A program made the translations under genes and the position numbers. The notes below the pieces were generated by a model. It searched no databases. It was not told the DNA's origin and saw only the letters and a program-made list of their open reading frames with translations. This document shows positions 1 to 11,502 of a stretch of DNA of 64,000 bases, piece after piece (within the stretch, counting starts at the first letter, position 1; every line of letters starts with the position of its first letter). Origin of the DNA: Dasypus novemcinctus (lineage: Eukaryota; Chordata; Mammalia; Cingulata; Dasypodidae); the NCBI RefSeq assembly GCF_030445035.2, contig NC_080678.1, positions 118,301,947-118,365,946 on the forward strand, read 5' to 3'.

Positions 1-408
1 ATTTTTAGGCCCTCTGCCTGCACAGTGTGGTGGTATTTGTGTCCTGGCTGGAAAGGGCCATGTCCCTTCACCTCAGGACTAAGAGAGTGCAGGTGGGGTT
101 GACACAGGTGGTGTCTATAAGGAAGAAGACATTAATCCTATTCATCAGCCAGAGGGCACGGAGAGGAAGGGGGAGTCCTTTGAAATCTCTATATTCCTTG
201 CCCCAGAGAAAAGGGCTTTGAAAAATGATCAGATTCTCATCTATAAATGAAATGTCTCCCAAAAATGTACTCCACATTTTTCACTTCTGGAAGAACTTCC
301 CTGCTGAGAACAATGATGTAGCTGTTATAATACAAATGATTTGTACATTACAATCTGTAAATAACAAAACACCTATATTTACACCTTCCGAAAGCTGCTG
401 AGGTGAAA

Positions 409-812
409 GCAGATGTAGCTCAACAGATAAAATGTCCACCTACCATACAGGAGGCCCAAAGTTTCAATATTCAGGACCTCCTGGCCTGTGTGGTGAGCTG
501 GTCCATGTGCAATGCTGCTGCGTGCAAAGAGTGCCGCCCCATGTAGGGATGCCCCCGTGTAAGGGTGCCCCCCATGCAAGGAGTGGCCCCTATGCAAGGA
601 GAGCCACCCTGCATGAAACCACAGCCCACCCAGAGTGATGTCACACACATGGAAAGCTGATGCAGCAAGATGACACAACAAAAAGAAACAGATCCCTAGT
701 GCCGCCTGGTGAAAATACAAGAGGACACAGACGAACACATAGCAAATGGACACAGAGCAGACAATGGGGGTGGGTGGGTGGAGAAGAAAATAAATAAATC
801 TTTAAAAGAAAA
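409..812 (+). repeat. DAS SINE (armadillo tRNA-derived)
   Basis: A forward, old copy of the armadillo SINE. It has a tRNA-like head, the characteristic body of repeated 'caaggagtg' blocks, and an A-rich 'aaataaataaatcttt' tail. Related 10-bp segments (agctgctgag, near 393 and near 818) look like the target-site duplication. Confidence 0.85.
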
Positions 813-979
813 AGACAGCTGCTGAGATAACAAGAACTGAATGGGGCTAGGCTCTGGAATGGGAGTTTTTGGGTTACTGTACTCACTTCTGCAGATTCTT
901 AGTCCCTGGAGGAATTTCCTGAATCAAAACTTTGTACTAGAAGAAGTCTCTCTTAGGGTCAGAGGAAATAGCAGTGGTA

Positions 980-1220
980 TGATATATTAGACTGATTGGG
1001 GCTCTAGGAACTCCCAGGATGGGGGATTGAACCTGGAACCTCATATGTAGGAGGCTGAAGCCAGCAATCAGTTACTAAGCCACACTGGCTCCCCTGAGTT
1101 GGTTTTTCCATTTATTTTGCTTGTCGTTTGTTTGTTTTTAGGAGGCACTGGAATTGAACCTGGGATCTCCCTGTGGGAAGTGGGTGCTCAACTGCTTGAG
1201 CTGCATCCACTCCCACAGAT
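980..1220 (-). repeat. Two tRNA-like SINE head fragments
   Basis: Two minus-strand tRNA-like segments (about 1015-1095 and 1140-1215). Each has the antisense B-box-like 'ggattgaacctgg' or 'ggaattgaacctggg' and ends in 'gccacactggctcccc' or 'gctgcatccactccc'. They resemble the head of the DAS SINE without its body. Confidence 0.6.
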
Positions 1221-1929
1221 TTTTGATAAATTCTGAAGCTGAATAGACTTAGGAAGCTCACAACCCAAGGGGAAATTCTGAAAATCAGAGCATAACTTTA
1301 GCTTAGAGTAAGAGATAGCAAGTGCCCTCTCACCACAAACATCTAGAAACCAGACAAAATGCACCACACAACACTTCTACAACAGTGGAAATCCAGTGGC
1401 GCCAGCCTGTGATCCCCAAGGTAAGGCGGGAGATGGGGAGAGCACTGAGATTACCCTGCACAGGCTATACCTCAGGGGATACGACCAGCAGAGTGGTGGC
1501 TCTGAGCCTGGGAGTCAGGGGTCTGGGGTCAGGGCAGTTGCAGCTTCGGCAATACATGGGGCAGAGTAACAGACACGAAAATACCCTTGAACCTCTGGTT
1601 AAATCTTAAGATGGATATGTAATGGGCCAGACTTCATAATGCCAGTCAGAATCTGTTGGCAAAGAAAGAACAGCTGAGGGAGAGGAAGTGAAAAGTGCTC
1701 ACAGTTTACCCATGGATGGGAGATGTTTCTGCTTTACCCACCAGAGTGGAAAGCCCCTGCTGAACACAGGTGTAACCTAGCAGTAAGCATGGGGGAGAGG
1801 TCCCTGTACAGCAGCTGTGACAAAGCTTAAAGTGAGGACAATAGAATCTTTATACTTAGTTCCCAGCAATTTGTGTATGATATGCTAGGTGGAGCTTTGT
1901 TTATGTTTAACCCACTGGGTGCTCGTTGA
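1221..1929. other. No gene recognised
   Basis: Mostly unremarkable intergenic sequence. The open frame at 1322-1609 has no recognisable domain and no splice context, and I do not regard it as a gene. Confidence 0.5.
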
Positions 1930-2410
1930 TCTGCTTGCAACTCCAGGTTTATAATTTATCAAATTTTGGGGAAAGAATTGGTCCATTATTTCTTCAAATA
2001 TTTTTGTCTCTGCCACTCTCTCCTCAGCTTTGTGGACTCCAGTTACATCAAAGGATCGTTCAATATCTTCCCCTCAAGTTACTGAGTCCCTCTTCTTCTC
2101 TCTATGTTTCATGTTAGGCAATTTCAACTGAAGTTTTCCTAAGTTTATGGGTCATTCCTTCAGAAGTTTCTAATCCTCTCTTATGGCCATCTGGAACATT
2201 TTTTGCTTCAGATATAGTGTTTTTTCTGCTCTAGAACTCCTGCTTGTTTCTGCTTTATATCTTCTATTATTCTCCATCATGTTTCTATTTTCCTTTATAT
2301 CCTTGAGCATATTTATAATAGCTGTAATAAAGCTCTTATCTTCTGGTTTCATCATCTCTCTTATTTATGGGTGTGTTTATATGGACTGATTTTTCTCCTG
2401 ATGGTCTTAG
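1930..2410 (-). repeat. L1-type LINE fragment, antisense
   Basis: T-rich plus strand whose complement reads like degenerate L1 coding sequence (Lys/Glu-rich, as in the minus frame 2170-2355). It has no intact ORF. The family assignment is by general resemblance only. Confidence 0.5.
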
Positions 2411-3159
2411 GAGTAGGCTCACTGGGGCAGGGGGGGCAGGGCATGAAATAGAGGAAACAAAGAACAGAATGACCACCAACCCTGAGTGAGACCCAGAGCA
2501 ATCACATACATGTTACACCACAGCTTTAATTTTTGATTGAGCTAACGAACGACATTTTAGTTTTAACTATGTAATCTCACTCCTGTAATCCCTAGCATGT
2601 AGCTGTGCATCACTATTTATTAACGAAAGTCTTTAGTCACAAAGTAAGTTCTTGTTTTTCATTCCCTAGCAAATTCCTGTTTTTCTCTCCCCAGCAAGCT
2701 CCTGTGATTCTCTTCCCCCTTACCTAAGACCAAGAACACAATTAAAGTGGGCAAAACCAGTGGCCATGAGCTCGCCCCTTCCCCTTCCTCGAATGCCCAC
2801 CTTGCAGACCCAAGTTTGCAGGTGGGCTCAGCTGGTGGCATTTCTGTCCCCACCTCTCCAATCCTATAATAATAAATCACTTGCCTCCTGGGTTTGGGGG
2901 GGCAGATTTGAGACTTTGTCTTTGACCTTGGCCGGCTTAGTAAACTTTTCCCCTTGTGTGATGGGTCTGAGCCTGCCCTTCAGTTCTCAGCACTGTGTAA
3001 GAACACAGAGAACCCGCAAGGTCCCCTCCAACTCTCATCAGGACCTGCGTAAGCCAGAAGACAAAGGGTTAATAGCTCCCAAGCACTGAAAGAGAAAACA
3101 ACAACCCAACCACGTGCTACTCTATGAACAGCAAAAAACTTCTTTTACAATCAAATGTG
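2411..3159. other. No gene recognised
   Basis: No exon, RNA or clear repeat was identified. Open frames on both strands around 2660-3089 lack any family resemblance. Confidence 0.4.
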
Positions 3160-4490
3160 CGATAAAGAAAATTTCAGGCAAACAAAATCTGAGATAATTT
3201 ACTGACCACAACTTTTCAGTCAAGAACTGTTAACGTTTTTCATTATTGAGGAAAATGATCCCAGATGGAAACTCAAATTCTCACCAAGGAATGAAGAATG
3301 CTAGAAATGCTGAATGTATAAATGAAAGCAAAAAACATTGATTTCTCATTTTAAAAAGGTTTTAAAAGAAAAAACAATAGCTCTGTACTAATATATGCAG
3401 TAGTAAAATGTATGGCAACACAAGAACAGTATGGGTGGAGGAAGGGAAATACACCGTTTTAAGGTCTTTTATATGTGAAGTGGTCAAAGTGAGCCTCTGG
3501 TATTTACAGATGCTTATTGTAATCCCTAGAATTACTTCAAAATTTTAAAAAAGCATTTTACCTAAAGAACCAATAGAGGAGATATAATGAAATACTAATT
3601 AGCAACAACAAAAATTAGAAAATTAATAGCCTGGTCTCTAATAAAAGGGAAAACAGTGGACATAGGTCACAGGGGATAAAACTGCATGACAGCTGGTGAA
3701 AATCTGTTTTCTGTTGTTGGTTTCTTTTTTTGTTTTTTGTTTTTAGGAGGAACCAGGGATTGATCCTGGGAACTCATACATGGGAGGCAGGCACTCAACC
3801 ACTGAGCTACATCTGCCCCCATGGTGGTAGATTTCTAAGAATACTGAAATCACATTATGTAAAGGAAATGGACACTCAAAAATAAAATGAAGTTACTGAG
3901 TGAAATACCATGTGATGAAGCTATGCACTGTGTACAAGAGATGACATAAATACAACTACTGATAGGGTGAGAGTCAAAAGTTAGAAAAAGATGTACCAAA
4001 CATAATTCAATCATACAGAAGGTGGAATGACTCTATTTACATGAAACAATCAACACAAATACATGATAAAGAGATGCATTTAATAATGATAAAAAAGATA
4101 ATTCATTGGTAGAACAGAAAAATAAATATTAATCCACCTAATTAAAGAGCTTTAAGATGTATGTGCAAAATCTGATAGAACTAAAGGGAGAAATGGTCAC
4201 AGACATGATTCTATGTCTCAAGTTCAAGCTTAGTTTAACATTCTAAAATCAATCAATGTAATTCACCATATCAACAGAACAAAGAAGGAAAAAAAACATG
4301 TGATCATCTCAATGAATTGGGACAAATCATTCAGTGAAATTCAAGATACATCCAAGGTAACAAACCTTAGCTCAAATGAAAGTCCAGAAATTAAGCCATA
4401 CTTTTATGCCCAATTGGTTTCTGATGAAGGTCCAAAAGCAATTCAGCAGAGGAAAGTGAATTGTTGTTAACAAATTTTACTGGAAAAACT
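3160..4490 (+). repeat. Old L1 fragment (ORF2-derived), with a SINE fragment inside
   Basis: A-rich sequence matching the usual appearance of degenerate L1 ORF2, including a block near 4250-4330 that runs 'caatgtaattcaccatatca' and then 'gatcatctcaatgaattggg', typical of mammalian L1 reverse-transcriptase coding DNA. It is full of stops. A minus-strand tRNA-like SINE head sits at about 3735-3820. Confidence 0.6.
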
Positions 4491-4513
4491 GTAATTCTCC
4501 CCAAATGACTCTT

Positions 4514-4891
4514 TTTTTTTTTTTTTTAAAGATTTATTTTTCATTTATTTAATTCCCCTCCCCTCCCCCGGTTGTCTGTTTTCTGTGTCATTTTGCTGCG
4601 TCTTGTTTCTTTTGTCCGCTTCTGTTGTCGTCAGCGGCACGGGAAGTGTGGGCGGCGCCATTCCTCAGCAGGCTGCTCCCTCCTTCGCGCTGGGCGGCTC
4701 TCCTTATGGGTGCACTCCTTGCGCGTGGGGCTCCCCTACGCGGGGACACCCCTGTGTAGCAGGGCACTCCTTGCGCGCATCAGCACTGCGCATGGGCCAG
4801 CTCCACACGGGTCAAGGAGGCCCGGGGCTTGAACCACGGACCTCCCATGTGGTAGACCGACGCCCTAACCACTGGGCCAAAGTCGGTTTCC
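4514..4891 (-). repeat. DAS SINE with 17-bp target-site duplication
   Basis: A well-preserved antisense DAS SINE: T-rich tail at the low end and tRNA-like head at the high end, with the B-box complement 'ggcttgaaccacgg'. It is flanked by a perfect 17-bp direct repeat, ctccccaaatgactctt, at 4497-4513 and 4892-4908, which marks an L1-driven insertion and is among the best evidence for the host lineage. Confidence 0.95.
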
Positions 4892-5214
4892 CTCCCCAAA
4901 TGACTCTTGACCCCTCTCTCACAACAATAAAAGAAGTTAATTGAATTGAAGAAGAGATCTTAAACTTAAACTGTGTTTCAGAAGTAACATCAAAGAATAA
5001 CATTCTGACCTGCAAACTGGCAATGATTTCTTAAACAGGACCCAGAAAGCATGAAGCATAAAAATGATTATAGATGCAAGAAACAGAACTTACCCTCATT
5101 AAGAGACACCATAAGGAAAATGAGATTACAGGACACAGAGTAGGAGAAAATTCACTTTCTTCACTTGGTTTCTAGGAAACTGGGCACTTCTTATTTGACC
5201 TCTTCATGTTGGAA

Positions 5215-6000
5215 TTCTTGAGAGCTCTTTTTTTTTTTAAGTCTCTCCTTGCTATCCTTCCCATGGGAATCTCCCCCAGTCTCCTGCATTCTAGTAGCTC
5301 ACATACGCAAAGCTTCTCTCATGTAATTCTGCAGCACGGCTCTCTCATTGGAACCCCAACTCAGAGATCTAAGTCATAGGTTGCCTTCTCCACATCTCTT
5401 CTTGGATGTTTATTAATGAATTTAAATTTAGCATGTCCAAAACTGAATTCTTGATCTTTCCTCAAACCTGCCCACCTGTAGGCTCCTCTGTCACAGGTGA
5501 GGGCAAGTCTTCCAGGTGCACAGGCCAAAGTTCCAGGAATCCTCCTTGAAGCCTGTCTTCCCCTCTCTCTGTGCCACTAAAACACATCCAGAATCCAATG
5601 GCTTCTCACCACTGCCAAACCTACCCACCCCCCTCCAAGCCATCTTTGTTCTCTACCTGGATCACTGGGAAAACCTAATTGTCCCCCCGTTTCCACTTCT
5701 TTCCCCTTCCATTATATTCTCTACCCACAGCCAGGTGGTTAAACTTCTGCTTAAAACATCCCTGTCCTGACAATGGCCTGCAGGACCTGCCTCCCCAGCT
5801 CCATCCTTCCAATCAAGGCACAACCCAGTGCACCAGAACGTTCTCCTCTGGCCGCTCTTCTTCATGTCCCCACTACACCATGTTTACATGACCCCAGTGG
5901 AAACAGACTCTTAAACCACAACCCACACTGGCCTCAGCCACTCCACAGCGGGCACCTGAGACTGGTTTCTCTGCCTGAGTCCAGGAAGTAACCAGACCTT
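5215..6000. repeat. Probable ancient mammalian interspersed repeat
   Basis: Pyrimidine-rich sequence with phrases familiar from old dispersed mammalian repeats (for example 'catgtccaaaactgaattc', and a run of 'ctctacccacagccag' followed by 'cctgcaggacctgcctcccc'). Overlapping open frames at 5516-5991 are by-products of this composition. The family is not assigned. Confidence 0.4.
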
Positions 6001-6182
6001 CACAGGTACCTTGCCCAAATCACATAAGAGCTCAGGGATTTCTCAGGAAAATCTAAGAGAGGACTCTGCAACTTGGAGAAACTCAATTACTGGCTAATCA
6101 AATAAATCACAAATAACAGGGCAGTAGAGATAATTATATTTTGGTACCTCGTTGGGTTGATTCTAAAATAGTACATTTATTA

Positions 6183-6595
6183 TTTTTTTAAAAGATTTAT
6201 TTATTTATTTCTCTCCCCTCCCCCCTGTCCCCCCACCCCAGTTGTCTGTTCTCTGTGTCTATTTGCTGCGTCTTCCTCTTTGTCCACTTCTCTTGTTGGC
6301 AGCAGCATGCGATCTGTGTTTCTTTTTGTTGCATCATCTTGTGGTGTCAGCTCTCCGTGTGGGAGGTGCCATTCTTAGGCAGGCTGCACTTTTTTTTTTC
6401 TGTGCTGGGAGGCTCTCCTTATGGGGCAACACTCCTTGTGCGTGGGGCTCCCCTATGTGGCACAGCACTCCTTGCGAGCATCAGCACTGCGCATGGGCCA
6501 GCTCCACATGGGTCAAGGAGGCTCGGGGTTTGAACTGTGGACCTCCCATGTGGTAGACGGATGCCCTAACTACTGGGCCAAGTCCACTTTCCTCC
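6183..6595 (-). repeat. DAS SINE, antisense
   Basis: Antisense DAS SINE directly abutting the L1 remnant that follows. The tail is 'tttttttaaaagatttattt' and the head ends 'gggccaagtccactttcct'. I found no clean target-site duplication, so the junction with the L1 may have been rearranged. Confidence 0.85.
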
Positions 6596-8586
6596 AAGTT
6601 TTCTTCATATTCTTCATATTCTTAATCTCTTCCTTCACTTCATCAAATTGGTCGCTAATATATGTTTTGAGAGTTTTAATTACTTGTTCGATGTTCTACG
6701 CCTCTTCGTGGTTTTTAGTTTGTTCATTGGATTCGGCCATGTTTTCCTGATTATTGGTTTTGTTTGTAGTTTTTTGTTGCTGTCTGGTCATCATTTTATC
6801 TTGGCGGGTTTAATCAGTTCTGTAGCTTCTTTGTCTAGTCTTGGGGTTTAATTAGTTGTTGCTTTTGCATACACATTATGTCTTCTCTTTGTCACTTTGT
6901 GCTTCTTATTCTATTTTCTTGTTGCTGGCTAAGTTCACTTGAAGGAAAATATTAGGGCCAGAGAAAGCAAAATGAGTAAGAAAAGAAAATGTATAATAGT
7001 AGTATTGATAGTAAATGTTAACAGAAGAACCATGCAAGATCCAGGAGAATGGATATTAGACTCATGTAAGCTGTGTAGAGTTATAACAGTAAGTGAAGTA
7101 GAGCACCTATAATGAGTCAGTCAACTGAATATGAGGGGGAACATAGTATGAATTAAAAGGCCAGTGTTTTCAGGAGAAAGGAAAGAGAAAAGAAAGACAA
7201 TAATATAAAGACTGAATAAAAGACAGAAAATGGAACAAAGTTATTAGAAATAAAAAGTCAGAAAATTTGGGGGCCAAACAAAGAGAGTTGGAATGTAAGA
7301 GAGCAATAAATGATGGAGGATAGAAAGATGTAGAGGAAAGGGGATAGTGTTGGTGCCCAAAATCAATACACACAGAAAAGAGGAAATGGAGGATGAGGAA
7401 GCACCACAATATAATATAACACAGCAGCTAATATAAAAAAATAAAAATAAAAAAGAAGAGAATGGAAGAAAAGAAGAAAATGGGGGTGACAAAAAAAGGG
7501 GGGGAAGCAAGTAAGAAAAAGAAAAAGAGAAAAAAGAAAAGAGAAAAAGGACCTTGGGGGATAAAGAGGAAGGAAAAACAAGAAAACAAACCAACAAAAA
7601 AAACCCAAAGTTTCAAGCAAGGAATCCTCTTTGCAGTTAAATAAAATGCTTAGGAATCTGACATTCCCCCTTTCTCCCTTCCTTACCTCCCTCTCTCCCA
7701 GGGCAGCAGGAAAGCTGCATGAGGGGTCCCGTAGGAGACTCAAGTGGGTCCTTGGTGAACCAACTCAACACAGAAGACAATGACTGCTTATTTCCAGCGA
7801 GAGAGCACCCACACCTCACCAGGAACCCCAAATATGCTGTTGGAAGCTTGGAAGCACGTCCTACAGCCCCTCTCCTTTAGGTGTGTTACAGGAGGGCTAA
7901 TTGATTTTCTGACTCCACTTCTCCAGACCAAGCTTCCTATTCCAGGGCATTTAGGTAAATTGGGCTTTCTCAGCTGATTTCTCTCTCCTTTCTTCCCAGG
8001 CTCTCCCCAAGCCAGCTGGTATGCTCCTCCAAGCTCAAAAAAGAAAAAAGAAAAAAGAAGGGGGGGGGGGACCAGAAGATTGAGCCTGCACTCGCCTGGC
8101 CCCTGTGCATCTCCCACCAAATCTCTTGCACTCACAGAGTCAGTCCAAAACCAGAGGGCTGGGGCAATCACAGACCTCAGGAAGTGCTGGATTCAGGAAT
8201 GGGAAGTCCGGGATATTGCGGACTCAGTGTGGGTCTGTGGAGTGTGGGCTATGGGGGCTCAGGGGACACGGACCTGAGAACCACACATCCAGGAAACACA
8301 GGGCTTGGGAACACTGCCACACAATCGACAGTTTTCAGGGAACACTGTGGCCACCAGCCCTAGGGGAAAGGTCCCACCTCCCCACAACTTCTGACCTCCA
8401 TGTCCGAAACCCAAAATTCTACCTCTAGGAAGCACCACTTCTGTCACCGTCTCTCCAAATCGACGTCCAGACACCTGCCCTGCAAGCCCCTGACACAGCC
8501 TGCTCCAGCAGGACTCCAACCCTGCTCAGCCGCTTCTTTGCAGGAGAGATTATGAGGTGCACTCACTCAGATGCCATCTTGCCCCA
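6596..8586 (-). mobile_element. L1 LINE, minus strand: full 5' end, 3' part missing
   Basis: Reading the minus strand from about 8586, the element begins 'ggggcaagatggcatctgag', the typical start of a mammalian L1 5' UTR. It runs through a GC-rich then purine/pyrimidine-skewed 5' UTR and reaches an ORF1-like start near 6750 (M-A-E-S-N-E, followed by a Glu/Lys-rich coiled-coil-like stretch). It then stops abruptly at the SINE at 6595. ORF2 and the 3' UTR are absent here. This is the opposite of ordinary 5'-truncation and implies a later deletion or rearrangement. Confidence 0.75.
7160..7610. repeat. Polypurine-rich tract inside the L1 5' UTR
   Basis: The plus strand is nearly all A and G for long stretches (most extreme 7440-7600). 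The long open frames on both strands here are low-complexity (Lys-rich or Phe/Leu-rich) and are not genes. Confidence 0.8.
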
Positions 8587-8599
8587 CCTCCACTAGTGG

Positions 8600-8905
8600 G
8601 CTCTTTGTCAGTTATCTTTATTTTTCCATCACTGGAATATGAGCTCTTCAAGAGGAAGCTCTTTGTCTTATGCCCTGCTGGTGCCTGGCACAAAATAGGC
8701 ATAAAGCAATTTGTGTGTGTGTGTGGTACCAGGAATTGAACCAGGAACCTCATATGTGGGAAGCTGGTACTCAACCCCTGAGCCACATTGGCTTCCCTGA
8801 ATTGGTTTTCCATTTGTTTTGCTTGTTTCTTGGTTTTATTCTCAAACCGAATCCGAACCTCCCATGAGGGAGGCAGGAACTCAACTGCTTGAGCCACATC
8901 TGCTC
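8600..8905. repeat. L2-like 3' end and two tRNA-like SINE heads
   Basis: 8600-8715 reads 'ggaatatgagctcttcaaga' and then 'gtgcctggcacaaaataggc', the familiar 3' end of old mammalian L2-type repeats. After a short GT run, 8725-8805 and 8850-8905 are minus-strand tRNA-like SINE heads like those at 980-1220. Confidence 0.6.
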
Positions 8906-10297
8906 CTGTAAATTTTGAATGAACATGTAGTAACACTTCTATTTATTACCGTCTCCAAAAACATGCAGACCCCACTGCCGGCTCAACTGCAGGCTTGAAT
9001 CCAGCTGCCACTAGCAGAAGCCCAAGCGGGTGACCCTGGGCAACCAAGAGGGGTGGAAGAAGCATCCCTGACTCCAGGTGAGTGGAGGGACAGAGAAGGG
9101 GGTGGTGGTGGGGTGCTTAATGCTCTACCACAGTGATAAATAAATTCCACGTGGAGCACCCCCATAGCCCCATGAGGGTTGGCAGGTGGGAAGTGTGAGC
9201 AGCTTGCGGCTGATCGCCTCCTTCCCTGCAGTGAATTTTCTGAATCAAAGGTGCTTGACTCACCTTTTATATCAAGGCTGATGGGAAAGGAGCAGAGATC
9301 CTCATTCATTAGCCAATTCTATGCCATGGCTTTTCCAAGTTAGACAACTCATTTATATGCTGTTCCTCTAATGGGGTCTTCCAGGAACTTTGTTTGCTTG
9401 AGTGCTTATGTCACTGCACTGGGAGCTTGAGCAGCTCCTCGTCCATCATGACTTTCACCCCCATGGCCTCGTCCTCACAGAGACAGGTTGTCATCATCAC
9501 ACAGGGGAGCACACTGGCTCGGATCTTGTCACTTACCAGGGATTCAGTTAATGCAATTTGAACCTCGGCTGTGATGGTTACAGTACAATATATTCTACTG
9601 GGTCAAAGTTTTCAACTTAAAAAAAAAGTTTTTTGTTTTTTGTTTTTGTAATAGAGACACAAAATCCAGAGTCCACATAATGAAGACTGATCAACTTGAT
9701 TACATAAAAGGCGAATGCCTATTTTTATCGTCTGCACTGCATCTCTGAGATGATGTGATTCCATAGTATGTATGAAGCACATGGTGTGTGGCAGGCGCTA
9801 CTAAATGATGCCTGCTGTTATCTTTCCTGAAATTTTTCATATGATGACTTTGCTTGCTGGATGTGTCTGGAAACTGGTCAAGAGAGAGTTTGTAACACCG
9901 TTTCTAACTTTTATGTGTAAAATGTAAAGTAGCTTTTTATATTAGAAATTGAGACTTTAACGCTTTATCCGATTATCATAAATTAGGACTAATGCTTCCA
10001 GACAGACCATTTTTTGTGACCCAAGGCCTGAACCATCTTAGTTATTCTCAGTACAGGGGCTCCAGGTAATGTGGACCCTCTAACAATTTATTGCAACTCA
10101 GCAAGTCACTGCCTCTGTCATCATTCGTAATTGAGATTGTGGTATATATATTTAAACCCATATAAATATTAGGTTATAATCAATAACATGAAATCCTTTA
10201 CTAGTTGCTGTTCTTAAAAGCAATAGATCTGTTTTATGTCAAAAGCCGGTTCTCGTGGAAGTTTTGGGTTGTTCGTTCATGCACCACTTCCTGATGC
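8906..10297. other. No gene recognised upstream of the first PIWI exon
   Basis: Unique-looking sequence. The N-terminal PIWI exons (the Gly/Arg-rich start) would be expected here or further left, but I could not find them. A 50-codon minus-strand frame at about 9407-9560 is unassigned. Confidence 0.4.
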
Positions 10298-10311
10298 CCA
10301 CTAGGTGGCAG
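10298..10311 (+). promoter_or_regulatory. CTCF-type motif
   Basis: The plus strand reads CCACTAGGTGGCAG, which fits the CTCF core consensus. It is about 0.33 kb before the first PIWI exon I can recognise. The sequence shows only the motif; occupancy is unknown. Confidence 0.65.
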
Positions 10312-10567
10312 TGTGGCACCCGGTAGTGGGACTATAGAGATGGAAACGCGGGACAAGGTTTTGACTTAGAGTCTTGTTCTGTGAACCTGATAAAACAGGA
10401 TAAATGCCAAAGCAGGGATAAAGAGGTGCTGAGAGCCACGGGTGTGGCCTGGGGCATCCGCGGAGAAGGCTTCTGGGTAACAGTCCCCTTTTCTTGATAT
10501 CCGTAGCTGGAGTACTATTGTCTGGATCTTTGGGCGTTGAGCAGTTTATTGAAAAGTTAAAGATTAA

Positions 10568-10589
10568 TGACGTCACGTTCTATTTGCAT
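10568..10589 (+). promoter_or_regulatory. CRE palindrome plus octamer motif
   Basis: A full CRE, TGACGTCA (10568-10575), lies 6 bp before an octamer, ATTTGCAT (10582-10589), just ahead of the first recognised PIWI exon. CREs drive many testis-specific promoters through CREM, so a germline-promoter remnant is possible. This could equally be intronic sequence, because upstream exons were not located. Confidence 0.4.
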
Positions 10590-10638
10590 TGCCCTTTTTA
10601 CTGCATAAATTCACGGCATTTATAACTTTTGTATACAG

Positions 10639-10825
10639 AGGAGTCAGCGTCCCTGGAGAAGGAGGGTTGTCGCAGGGTTTTTCAGGACCTCGTGGTGACG
10701 CGAGGCAGGACTTGAAGCTCGTCAGTGAGTCAAAACGGGCACGTCACCTGCTCATGGTTCAATTTGGTGGAGCTGTTCGTTTGAAGAACTTGATACGATG
10801 CATGTTTGTGTCCAAGAGACTGCAG
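10639..10825 (+). pseudogene. PIWI pseudogene exon (N-terminal region)
   Basis: The acceptor is 'gtatacag'. Reading gives ...CRRVFQDLVVTR, then a frame change at about 10702-10706 (+2 or -1), then QDLKLVSESK. This matches the PIWI block that ends in a Val-x-Glu-Ser-Lys motif. The exon then reads GAVRL...SKRLQ, where the family has its short strand before a conserved Trp. The expected donor after CAG at 10825 is AGCTTC, not GT, so the splice site is lost. Confidence 0.7.
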
Positions 10826-11275
10826 AGCTTCACGCCATCAGTGTAACCGGACTCCACCCTCACACTGCCCAGTTTTTGTGATAAAGTTCACTCTTCGCAG
10901 AAATGGACTCCCCGTTTTTCACTCTTTTCCTCTTATTCCCGATAAAATAGTTACCAAGTTCTTTGGTTGCACTGGTCTCTATAGCTGTCGACATGTCTAT
11001 ATTTAATGTACAACACTGTTAAATACCTGGACCCTTCCCTGCCCCTTGCCATAGCCCAGGGCTGCAGAGTTTTGTTTTGATCTACTTCTGTTGTTTTATC
11101 TCCTTGGTTCACCTAACTTTGGCTCTTAATAGTAATAGTGCAGTGTTTGAAGTGTCTTGGGTCCAATTATTTGCTTGGTTGTTTGATGACTGAAACATGG
11201 CTCAGTTTCTCAGGTTCCAAAGGAAGCGTAGTAAAGCTGTTTGCAAACCATTTCTGACTGACGTCTTACCCCCAG

Positions 11276-11425
11276 TGGGTTGTTTATAAGTACAGCATTA
11301 AATTCAATCCAGACCCTGTTGCTGGAAATCTCTGAGACACTTTACTTCTTCAACATGAAGCAGATATGGGAAGGTGCCATATTTTTGATGGAGAAACTTT
11401 GTTATTACCTCAAGTACTACAAAAG
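11276..11425 (+). pseudogene. PIWI pseudogene exon with premature TGA
   Basis: The acceptor is 'cttacccccag'. It translates as WVVYKYSIKFNPDP... and then TLLLQHEADMGRCHIFDG, matching the family block of W-x-L-Y-Q-Y followed by ALLFQH and FDG. An in-frame TGA at 11333-11335 replaces an expected Arg, consistent with CGA to TGA decay. The exon end is uncertain: the expected junction after AAG at 11425 has no GT. Confidence 0.8.
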
Positions 11426-11502
11426 AGGCTTAAGTAATATTATTTGACATGTTCTTCATGTTCTCTTTCCAATTTTTTTTTCACTTTTTTTTTTTTTACG
11501 TT

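Noticed and set aside
7244..7743. Long minus-strand Phe/Leu/Ser-rich frames that look like membrane proteins
   Set aside because: They are translations of the polypurine-rich L1 5' UTR tract; low complexity, no splice or start context.
9407..9560. Open minus-strand stretch ending MMDEELLKLPVQ-stop, thought to be a retrocopy or exon
   Set aside because: I cannot tie it to a family, and no poly(A), duplication or splice boundaries support it.
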